Shown here one piece after another: positions 1 to 7,146 of a stretch of 26,760 bases of DNA. Position 1 is the stretch's first letter. The number at the start of each line of letters is the position of its first letter. The notes under the pieces are model-generated. The model did no database searches. It saw only the letters and a list, made by a program, of their open reading frames with translations, and had not been told where the DNA came from. A program made the position numbers and the translations under genes. Origin of the DNA: CAZOMR01 sp964580655 (lineage in GTDB: Bacteria > RBG-13-61-14 > CAZOMR01); the NCBI GenBank assembly GCA_964580655.1, contig CAZOMR010000011.1:1-26760 (forward strand), written 5' to 3'.

Positions 1-13
1 TCTCTTCCTCCCT

Positions 14-39
14 TTATTGTTGTAGACACACAACAATAA
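14..39. promoter_or_regulatory. AT-rich perfect 10-bp inverted repeat
   Basis: Arms TTATTGTTGT (14-23) and ACAACAATAA (30-39) are perfect reverse complements around a 6-nt centre (AGACAC). No T-tract follows, so it looks more like a dyad operator or AT-rich cruciform than a terminator. It lies about 95 bp upstream of the putative pdxA promoter and could equally belong to a gene left of the window. The binding protein is unknown. Confidence 0.45.
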
Positions 40-49
40 CATGGCCAAA

Positions 50-77
50 AAAGAGGGTCAAATCCAAAACCCTCTTT
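50..77. terminator. hairpin, possible bidirectional terminator
   Basis: Arms AAAGAGGGT (50-58) and ACCCTCTTT (69-77) pair perfectly over 9 bp with a 10-nt loop. An A-run just to the left (47-52) becomes a U-run after the hairpin on the minus strand. On the plus strand the only U's are the three inside the stem. It may end a gene lying left of the window, and it separates that gene from the pdxA operon. Terminator function is inferred from shape only. Confidence 0.4.
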
Positions 78-107
78 AATGTCGCAGGCCCTCCAGTTAA
101 ATTCTTC

Positions 108-130
108 TTTGCGCCCTTTGCGTCTTTGCG
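108..130. repeat. three spaced TTTGCG units
   Basis: TTTGCG occurs at 108-113, 117-122 and 125-130, separated by CCC and TC. I recall similar TTTGCG-rich strings as dispersed intergenic sequence in several environmental bacteria, but that is memory, not a search. The units overlap the -35 region of the candidate pdxA promoter. Confidence 0.5.
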
Positions 131-137
131 GTATAAT
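109..137 (+). promoter_or_regulatory. candidate sigma-70 promoter of the pdxA operon
   Basis: A perfect -10 box, TATAAT (132-137), sits 17 nt downstream of TTGCGC (109-114), which keeps only the TTG of the -35 consensus. Transcription would start near 144, about 30 nt before the pdxA ATG. This is the only good promoter seen ahead of the five-gene operon. Confidence 0.45.
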
Positions 138-149
138 AAAAAATCCTAT

Positions 150-170
150 CTGCACTTTTTGGGTTTAGAA
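150..170. repeat. dispersed repeat, copy 1
   Basis: CTGCACTTTTTGGGTTT plus AGAA matches 9746-9766 at 20 of 21 positions. With a one-base gap, weaker similarity continues about 12 nt further left (AAAAAATCCTAT versus AAAACATCTTAA). Here it lies between the candidate promoter and the pdxA start, in the 5' untranslated region. Confidence 0.6.
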
Positions 171-173
171 CAG

Positions 174-1223
174 ATGATCAAGCCGACTCTTGCCCTTACC
201 ATGGGGGATCCCACAGGCGTGGGGCCTGAGATCATAGTAAAAGCACTGGCGCATAAGTGGGTCCGCGAGCGAGTGCGCCTTATCGTTATTGGTGACCACG
301 GCCTGCTTTGTGAGGCCGCAGAGAGGTTCGCACCTCCACGCGTCCGAAACGCGCTTGAGATGGCCCCCGTGCTCAAGCGGGCTCCATCGGCCCGCTCGCT
401 CAAGCATAGCCCGCTTGCAGTATTATCACTCACACGGCTCAACCCGGAAGAAATCCGGCCCGGGCGTCCCGGTCCAAAAGAGGGCCGTGCCATGCACACA
501 TATATTGAGGCCTCAGTCAAGCTGGCTCTTAAGGGAGCTGTGGATGCCGTGGTAACAGGGCCTATCAATAAAAAGGCCATGCTGGAAGGAGGCTCCGCTT
601 TCGGTGGCCACACAGAACTCCTTGCATCTCTCGCCCGCGCAGACCGCGTGGTGATGATGATGGCTAATCCCGGATTACGGGTAGCTATGGTTACAACCCA
701 TGTTCCCCTTACGAAGGTTCCGAAAAGCCTGAGCAAGGATAAAATTCTTTCAACGATTATCGCGGTGCATGAAGGATTGACAAATAATTTCGGAATAAAA
801 CGCCCCAGGCTGGTCCTTGCCGCGCTGAATCCCCACGCAGGCGAAGGCGGAACCCTGGGGAAGGAGGAGCAGAAGGTCATTGCTCCGGCCATCGTCCGGG
901 CAAAGGAGAAAGGAATTCTCCTTCAAGGCCCTCTACCCGCGGACACTCTTTTCACAAGAGCAGTCCTGCGAAACGCGGACTGTGTCATCTGCATGTACCA
1001 CGACCAGGCCCTGATCCCCCTCAAGATGCTCGACTTTGAAAAGACTGTCAATATCACACTCGGCCTGCCTTTCGTTCGAACCTCCGTAGGACACGGCACA
1101 GCCCCGGATATAGCCTGGAAGGGAACCGCATCCGAAACCAGCCTGCTTATGGCCATGAAAACCGCATTGGAGATGGTCCGGACACGGAGAAAGCCAGGGG
1201 GAAAATGGCCAGCGACAAGATAA
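174..1223 (+). CDS. pdxA: 4-hydroxythreonine-4-phosphate dehydrogenase PdxA
   Basis: PdxA oxidises 4-phosphohydroxy-L-threonine with NAD in the DXP-dependent pathway to pyridoxal 5'-phosphate; it is cytosolic, and the product spontaneously decarboxylates and is then used by PdxJ. The 349-aa protein opens with the family motif LTMGDPTGVGPEI. It shows the three expected metal-binding histidine contexts: GGHTELLA, NPHAGEGG and MYHDQALIP. Length is slightly above the E. coli enzyme (about 329 aa). I chose the ATG at 174, which begins MIKPTLALTMGD; an upstream in-frame TTG at 126 lies inside the candidate promoter. The Shine-Dalgarno sequence is weak. The 3' end overlaps uvrA by 19 nt, so the two are co-transcribed and probably translationally coupled. 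No odd residues seen. Confidence 0.95.
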   Translation: MIKPTLALTMGDPTGVGPEIIVKALAHKWVRERVRLIVIGDHGLLCEAAERFAPPRVRNALEMAPVLKRAPSARSLKHSPLAVLSLTRLNPEEIRPGRPGPKEGRAMHTYIEASVKLALKGAVDAVVTGPINKKAMLEGGSAFGGHTELLASLARADRVVMMMANPGLRVAMVTTHVPLTKVPKSLSKDKILSTIIAVHEGLTNNFGIKRPRLVLAALNPHAGEGGTLGKEEQKVIAPAIVRAKEKGILLQGPLPADTLFTRAVLRNADCVICMYHDQALIPLKMLDFEKTVNITLGLPFVRTSVGHGTAPDIAWKGTASETSLLMAMKTALEMVRTRRKPGGKWPATR

Positions 1224-4057
1224 TCATCCGGGGCGCACGCCAGCATAACCTGAAGAATATCAACCTGGAGATTCCACGCAATAAACTCGTGGTCATAACA
1301 GGTGTCTCAGGGTCAGGAAAGTCATCACTGGCATTTGACACGATCTATGCCGAGGGACAGCGCCGTTACGTGGAGTCGCTTTCAGCATACGCCCGCCAGT
1401 TCCTTGAGCTGGCTGAGAAGCCCGAACTGGACAGCATTGAAGGGCTTTCACCCGCTATCTCCATCGAGCAGAAAGCCGCAAGCAAAAACCCACGATCCAC
1501 CGTGGGCACTGTAACCGAGATATACGACTACCTCCGTCTTCTCTTCGCCCGCGTCGGACATCCACATTGCTGGAATTGCGGCAAGGAGATCAAGACCCAG
1601 ACCGTCCAGCAGATAGTGGACCAGCTCCTTACACTCCGCGAGGGCACGCGCTTCCATGTGCTCGCTCCACTTGTCCGCCAGCGCAAGGGCGAATATCGCA
1701 AGGAACTAAACGAGCTACGGCGCCAGGGGTATGTCCGGGTCAAGGTGGACGGCAAGGTCCGGGACCTGAGCGATGACATAGCCCTTGACAAGAAGAAAAA
1801 GCACGACATCGAGGTCTTCGTGGACAGGCTCGTGCTCAAGCGGACCAAGATAGAGCGCAGGCTTGCCGACTCACTTGAGACAGCACTCAAGGTCGCAGAC
1901 GGGCTCGTGAAAATCGAACTCCCGGATAAAAGCGAGACCATGACCTTCTCTGAAAAGTTCGCCTGCCCGGACTGCGGGGTCAGCTACCCCGAGATCTCGC
2001 CACGCATGTTCTCATTCAATAACCCCTATGGCGCATGCGAGGAGTGCGACGGGCTCGGCACCAAGATGTATTTCGACCCGGACCTGATCGTGCCCAACCC
2101 TGGTCTGTCATTGCGCGAAGGCGCCGTCGCGCCATGGGAGCGCCGACAGTCCATCTACTTCCACCAGATGCTCAAGTCTCTTGCCAGGCATTACAAGTTT
2201 GACCTGAATGCTCCGTTCAGAAAATTACCCCGGGGGGTGCAAAGGGTCCTTCTTTATGGCTCTGGCGAGGAAGAGATGGAATTCCGCCTTGATGGAGAAG
2301 AATACGATTACAAGTTCCGCCGACCATTTGAAGGGGTAATTCCCAACCTTGATAGAAGGTTTAAGGAGACGGGTTCCGAGTCGGTTCGCGAGGAAATCCA
2401 GCGGTATATGAATATACGGCCTTGTCCTGCCTGTCGCGGGCGCAGGCTCAAGCCCCAGAGCCTGAGTGTCAAGGTTTCCGGGATGAATATAGCCCAGATC
2501 ACGGCCATGTCCGTCAAGGATGCCAGGGAGTTCTTCGACTCCCTGAGCCTCACTCCCCGCGAGATGGAAATAGCGCGCCGGATTCTCAAGGAGATACAGG
2601 ATAGACTCGGGTTCCTGATCAATGTGGGCTTGAGCTACCTCACCATTGACCGGGCTTCAGCCACCCTGGCCGGAGGCGAGGCCCAGCGGATCAGGCTGGC
2701 GACACAGATAGGCTCCGGCCTGGTGGGCGTGCTATACATCCTGGACGAGCCGAGCATCGGTCTTCACCCAAGGGACAATCGCAAGCTCCTTGATACCCTG
2801 CTCCGCCTGCGCGACCTCGGGAATACCATCCTCGTAGTGGAGCATGATGAAGCCACTATCAGGACAGCCGACCATGTCATTGATATGGGACCCGGAGCAG
2901 GAGTGCAGGGCGGCAGGATCGTGGCACAGGGCGAGCCGGAAACCATTATAGCTCATCCCGATTCTCTTACCGGGGCATACCTCTCGGCACGCAGGCAGAT
3001 TCCCGTTCCGGAAAGACGCAAGCCGCCCGGAAGAAACTTCCTCGCTCTGAAAGGAGCACGCGCTAATAACCTGAAGAAAATGGATGTGCGCTTTCCACTT
3101 GGACTATTTATCTGCGTGACCGGGGTGAGTGGCTCCGGAAAGAGCACCCTGGTGGTGGATACCCTCTACCGGGTGCTGGCCCAGAGGCTCTATCATTCCA
3201 AGGAGCGTGCCGGTGAAATCCGGGCAATTACCGGAATTGGGCATATTGATCGTGTGATTGACATTGACCAGTCCCCCATCGGCCGCACCCCCCGAAGCAA
3301 TCCAGCCACCTATACCGGACTCTTCACCTACATCCGGGACCTGTTCGCTAAAATTCCGGAGTCCCGTGTTCGCGGGTATAAGCCGGGCCGGTTCAGCTTC
3401 AATGTCAAGGGCGGCCGCTGTGAGGCGTGCGAGGGAGACGGCATGATCAAGGTCGAGATGCACTTCCTGCCGGATGTATTTGTTACATGCGATGTCTGCC
3501 GGGGCAGGCGCTATAACCGCGAGACCCTGGAGATCAGGTACAAGGGCAAGAACATCGCAGATGTCCTGGACCTGACCGTGGACGAGGCCTACGAGTTTCT
3601 GAAGAACATCCCGCCGGCGCGTGGCAAGCTCCAGACCCTGAAGGATGTGGGCCTAGGCTACATTCAGCTCGGCCAGTCCGCGCCCACACTCTCAGGCGGC
3701 GAGGCCCAGCGGATAAAGCTCTCCCGGGAACTCTCCAAGCGCCGAACAGGCCGGGCCTTATATCTGCTTGACGAGCCGACCACCGGCCTGCACTTTGATG
3801 ACATCAAGAAACTACTCAATGTGCTTGGCAGGCTCGTGGACCAGGGCAACACAGTGATCGTGATCGAGCACAATCTCGAGGTGATAAAAACCGCGGACTG
3901 GATCATTGACCTGGGGCCCGAGGGCGGGGACGAGGGGGGCGAGATAGTTGCCCAGGGCACTCCGGAAGAGGTTGCGGCCTGTCCGCAATCCTACACCGGG
4001 CAGTATCTCCGGGCAATCCTTGGAGAGGGAAGGATCAAGAAAGCGAGCGGGCTTTGA
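1205..4057 (+). CDS. uvrA: excinuclease ABC subunit A (UvrA)
   Basis: UvrA is the damage-recognition ATPase of nucleotide excision repair; its dimer loads UvrB at distorted DNA. The 950-aa product has the full tandem ABC layout. Walker A is GVSGSGKSS near residue 33 and again near residue 640. Zinc-binding cysteine pairs occur at CPDCG...CEECDG and at CEACEG...CDVCRG. Walker B regions read LDEPSIGLH and LDEPTTGLH. The second ABC signature is canonical, LSGGEAQRI (S830), whereas the first reads LAGGEAQRI with Ala489 where Ser is usual. The start is supported by a G-rich Shine-Dalgarno sequence just before ATG 1205, inside the end of pdxA. The gene is followed after 7 nt by an ADP-ribosylglycohydrolase. 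Regulation by LexA cannot be judged, because no SOS box was seen and the gene is internal to an operon. Confidence 0.97.
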   Translation: MASDKIIIRGARQHNLKNINLEIPRNKLVVITGVSGSGKSSLAFDTIYAEGQRRYVESLSAYARQFLELAEKPELDSIEGLSPAISIEQKAASKNPRSTVGTVTEIYDYLRLLFARVGHPHCWNCGKEIKTQTVQQIVDQLLTLREGTRFHVLAPLVRQRKGEYRKELNELRRQGYVRVKVDGKVRDLSDDIALDKKKKHDIEVFVDRLVLKRTKIERRLADSLETALKVADGLVKIELPDKSETMTFSEKFACPDCGVSYPEISPRMFSFNNPYGACEECDGLGTKMYFDPDLIVPNPGLSLREGAVAPWERRQSIYFHQMLKSLARHYKFDLNAPFRKLPRGVQRVLLYGSGEEEMEFRLDGEEYDYKFRRPFEGVIPNLDRRFKETGSESVREEIQRYMNIRPCPACRGRRLKPQSLSVKVSGMNIAQITAMSVKDAREFFDSLSLTPREMEIARRILKEIQDRLGFLINVGLSYLTIDRASATLAGGEAQRIRLATQIGSGLVGVLYILDEPSIGLHPRDNRKLLDTLLRLRDLGNTILVVEHDEATIRTADHVIDMGPGAGVQGGRIVAQGEPETIIAHPDSLTGAYLSARRQIPVPERRKPPGRNFLALKGARANNLKKMDVRFPLGLFICVTGVSGSGKSTLVVDTLYRVLAQRLYHSKERAGEIRAITGIGHIDRVIDIDQSPIGRTPRSNPATYTGLFTYIRDLFAKIPESRVRGYKPGRFSFNVKGGRCEACEGDGMIKVEMHFLPDVFVTCDVCRGRRYNRETLEIRYKGKNIADVLDLTVDEAYEFLKNIPPARGKLQTLKDVGLGYIQLGQSAPTLSGGEAQRIKLSRELSKRRTGRALYLLDEPTTGLHFDDIKKLLNVLGRLVDQGNTVIVIEHNLEVIKTADWIIDLGPEGGDEGGEIVAQGTPEEVAACPQSYTGQYLRAILGEGRIKKASGL

Positions 4058-4064
4058 ACCCTGG

Positions 4065-5051
4065 ATGAATATGGACACGGAAGATCGCTTTCTCGGGGCT
4101 ATACTTGGTTGCGCTTGCGGCGATGCGGCTGGCGCGCCTTACGAGGGCATGAGAGCGTCTGCACTCAGCAGGATAGAGAAGCTCTTTGACCCGATACCGG
4201 GTATCCCGGGATACCCGAAGGGCCAATACACTGATGACACCCAGCTCACCCTGGTCCTGGCCGAGACCTATATCGCGTGCGGGCGCTTTGACGGCGCTGA
4301 TTTTGGAGCGCGTATTGCCGGGCTATGGGGCAGGCATGAGATAGTGGGCGCTGGTGCGAGCTGTTCCGAGGCGGCATATCGCCTGATCGCAGGAGTTTCC
4401 TGGCAGGATGCAGGCACCGAGGATGGCAGGGCAGGTAATGGCACTGCGATGCGGGCCTCGCCTGTGGGACTATGGAACCATGATGACCTTGACCGGCTAA
4501 AGCTGGACAGCCGGGGCCAGAGCATCATCACACACAAGGATTCTCGCGCCCAGGCCGGGGCCGCGGCCGCGGCCTGGGCCGTGGCGCAAAACCTGAGAGC
4601 CCTGGAGATTGATCCCGAGAGCTATTCAAGAGAGCTCTCGGATTTTATCCGGGACATACACGAGGAATTCGCTGAATACATCTTGCAGATACCGGGCTGG
4701 CTAAGAGCCGATGATGCGGATGCGAAGATCGAGATCGCGTGTGCAGGATGGCTGGACCCGAAGAGGCCGATTGATTATATCACGCCCTTTGTCATCCCGA
4801 CTGTGCTCATCGCGCTCTATTATTTCCTGAAGATGCCCTGCGATTTTTCCCGCGGGCTGGAGTGCGTGATCCGGTCCGGCGGAGATACGGACACCACTGC
4901 CGCGATCTTTGGTGCAATCAGCGGGTCTAAAAACGGCGTGGATGCGATTCCCGATCACTTAAAGCATGATCTATATCAGGCTGACCGGATAGAGAATACT
5001 GCCCGGCGGCTTTTCAATGCCTGGAAGGAGAGAAAAGGGATTGAAGGATAA
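4065..5051 (+). CDS. ADP-ribosylglycohydrolase family protein (ARH/DraG-like)
   Basis: This family removes ADP-ribose from proteins, or cleaves related ADP-ribose conjugates, using a binuclear Mg or Mn centre. All hallmark motifs are visible: GCACGDAAGAPYEG near residues 15-28, TDDT at 56-59, GNGTAMR at 124-130 and GGDTDT at 272-277, so the enzyme should be active. Length is 328 aa, between DraG (about 290) and human ARH3 (about 360). ATG 4065 begins MNMDTED; ATG 4071 is an alternative. Neither has a clear Shine-Dalgarno sequence, so coupling to the uvrA stop at 4055-4057 is likely. The end overlaps the next membrane protein gene. Target specificity (Arg-, Ser- or DNA-linked ADP-ribose, or a small-molecule glycoside) cannot be read from sequence. 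Its place directly after uvrA raises a DNA-damage link, which is inference. Confidence 0.9.
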   Translation: MNMDTEDRFLGAILGCACGDAAGAPYEGMRASALSRIEKLFDPIPGIPGYPKGQYTDDTQLTLVLAETYIACGRFDGADFGARIAGLWGRHEIVGAGASCSEAAYRLIAGVSWQDAGTEDGRAGNGTAMRASPVGLWNHDDLDRLKLDSRGQSIITHKDSRAQAGAAAAAWAVAQNLRALEIDPESYSRELSDFIRDIHEEFAEYILQIPGWLRADDADAKIEIACAGWLDPKRPIDYITPFVIPTVLIALYYFLKMPCDFSRGLECVIRSGGDTDTTAAIFGAISGSKNGVDAIPDHLKHDLYQADRIENTARRLFNAWKERKGIEG

Positions 5052-7146
5052 AAGCGATTTCCGGGCCAGAGTTGTAATCGGGCTTGGCCTGCTTTTTTAT
5101 TTTCTGCTCTTCGTCTACTGCCTGGCTTTTCACATGAGCTTTTCCGTGATGGGGGTAAGCGATGAGAGGCTTACCATCTTGACCCTGAAGAATTTCCTTG
5201 TACCGATCATCTTGTTCCAGCTCAAGATTCTGGCGGCATACCTTGTTATCGGGTTTTTGGCCGGGCTTTTTGCTTTTGGTTTTACCCGACTGCTCAGTCG
5301 CAGATGGTCAAGATTCAAGGCCTATGGTTTTAGTGTCGGGCTGATCATCCTGGTTCACTTCATCATTTTCTTCCGTGCCGTGGCGCTCTACCCGCAACTC
5401 TTCACCGAGTTCCTCTATGACCGCGGCGGATGGGGAAAAGTCCTTCAGGTTATTATCACGGATCACCTCGGGCCGTCGCCCTTTGTGAAGAGCCTGTGGA
5501 TACTGGGGATCGGTTTTATTATCCTTGCATTCCTGCGGCTTATAAGAGCCGGCTTTTTTTCCAGGAGGAGTGTAAGGATCGGCATTTTCATCCTGGCGGT
5601 CGCCGGCCTGCTTTATGGCGGCGCGCTTTTTCTTCTCAAAACGCTCAGGCCGCCTGCGAACCGCGGCCCGAATCTCCTTGTGCTGGCCGGGGATTCGCTC
5701 AGGCCCGATCACTTGAGCTTTAACGGGTATCACCACGAGACATCCCCCTCCATTGATGGTCTGGCCCGGGCCGGTGTAAGCTTTGATCAGGCCTATGCCC
5801 AGCTTCCACGCACTTTCCCGTCATGGTTGTGCTTTCTCACGGGCGAGTATCCCTTTCAGCACGGCATCACCACCATGTTCCCCTCTGTAAAGTCGCGGCA
5901 GAAAAAATTCATCACACTTGCCTCGATCCTGAAGGATCACGGCTTTTCAACCGCTGTGGTCTCTGACTTTGCAGGGGACATCTTCAGCCGCATCGAACTC
6001 GGGTTTGAAACCGTGCGCGCACCATACTTCAACTTTCCCATGCTCATAAGGATGCGGAGCCAGGAGATGCACACCCCCTTGCTGGCATACCTCTGCAATC
6101 GGCCCGGTCGTCGGATTTTTCCGGAGCTTGGAGAGCTGGCAAACTTCGCTGATCCGGAACTCCTGGCCAGGGATGTGATCGAGGTGCTCGAATCATATCG
6201 TGGCCGTGAGAAATTTTTCATGCTTGTCTTTTTCTCAGCCACGCACTTTCCCTATTCCCCGCCTCATCCCTATTACAAGATGTTCACGGACCCGGGCTAT
6301 CGGGGAATCTACAAGTATTGCAAGCCCAACCTGATCAATGTGGACGAGGAGATAGTGCCGGATGACATCGCACAGATCAACGGCATCTTTGACGGCGGGA
6401 TCAAGGCCACGGATGATGCCATTGCCATGATTCTGGCTTACCTTGAGAAGAGCCGCATGGCCGAAAATACCATTGTCATGTTCACGGCAGACCATGGTGA
6501 AAACATGTATGAACATGAACACGGCATGGGCCACGGCGAACATCTTCGCGGATCATGTTCTTTGCGGATCCCGTGGGTGATCTATGATCCGCGCCATGAA
6601 TTCCGGGTATCGCGGATCAGCTCGCGGGTGCGAAGTATAGATTTCATGCCCACGGTGCTGGAACTCCTCGGGCTTGAAGCCCCGGGCGGTATCCCGGGGC
6701 AAAGCCTGATTCCTTTGCTGGATGGCATGAGTGAGAATCTGCATCTTCCGGTTTACGCCGAGACCGGGCTGTGGTTCATTGACGAAGGGTCCGGCTTCTT
6801 CCAGGAGCAGAGAATAATGTACCCGGATGTGACCCGAATTTGCTGGTTCGAGAACTATTTCGACAACGAACTTGTGCTCCGGGAAGAGTGGAATGATTTA
6901 ACCGAGGTTGCAAAGCACCGGATGCTGATCAAGGGCAAGTGGAAAATAATCTACTGCCCGCTGAACAATGGTGTTAAATGGGAGCTTTATGACCTTGAAG
7001 CCGATCCAGAAGAACTCAATGACCTTTCCGAAGAAAACCCCGGGGAGCTTGACCGGATGAGGAATGAGTTGTTTGACCTGCTACTCAAGCGGCCTGGGTG
7101 GACGGTTACGGGAGATTATTTTCTGCCGGAAGCGGGAGTTCGATGA
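5041..7146 (+). CDS. membrane alkaline-phosphatase-superfamily protein, sulfatase-like with Thr nucleophile
   Basis: The protein (701 aa from TTG 5041) has five hydrophobic segments, near residues 11-30, 61-84, 97-117, 151-170 and 178-199. A sulfatase-fold domain facing outside the cytoplasm follows. This is the topology of LtaS and EptA. The domain begins LAGDSLRPDHLSFNGY, with metal-ligand candidate D218. The nucleophile motif is RTFPSWLCFLTG: T258 replaces the cysteine that sulfatases convert to formylglycine, and W replaces the usual Arg. The second metal motif is TADHGEN (D484-H485), followed by a His-rich stretch. TTG 5041 is preferred because AAGGAG lies at 5025-5030, whereas ATG 5017 has no such site. 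The gene overlaps the ARH gene by 11 nt and the next gene by 4 nt (ATGA). A phosphotransferase or phosphodiesterase acting on a surface polymer or lipid is the best guess; the substrate is unknown. Confidence 0.85.
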   Translation: MKDKSDFRARVVIGLGLLFYFLLFVYCLAFHMSFSVMGVSDERLTILTLKNFLVPIILFQLKILAAYLVIGFLAGLFAFGFTRLLSRRWSRFKAYGFSVGLIILVHFIIFFRAVALYPQLFTEFLYDRGGWGKVLQVIITDHLGPSPFVKSLWILGIGFIILAFLRLIRAGFFSRRSVRIGIFILAVAGLLYGGALFLLKTLRPPANRGPNLLVLAGDSLRPDHLSFNGYHHETSPSIDGLARAGVSFDQAYAQLPRTFPSWLCFLTGEYPFQHGITTMFPSVKSRQKKFITLASILKDHGFSTAVVSDFAGDIFSRIELGFETVRAPYFNFPMLIRMRSQEMHTPLLAYLCNRPGRRIFPELGELANFADPELLARDVIEVLESYRGREKFFMLVFFSATHFPYSPPHPYYKMFTDPGYRGIYKYCKPNLINVDEEIVPDDIAQINGIFDGGIKATDDAIAMILAYLEKSRMAENTIVMFTADHGENMYEHEHGMGHGEHLRGSCSLRIPWVIYDPRHEFRVSRISSRVRSIDFMPTVLELLGLEAPGGIPGQSLIPLLDGMSENLHLPVYAETGLWFIDEGSGFFQEQRIMYPDVTRICWFENYFDNELVLREEWNDLTEVAKHRMLIKGKWKIIYCPLNNGVKWELYDLEADPEELNDLSEENPGELDRMRNELFDLLLKRPGWTVTGDYFLPEAGVR

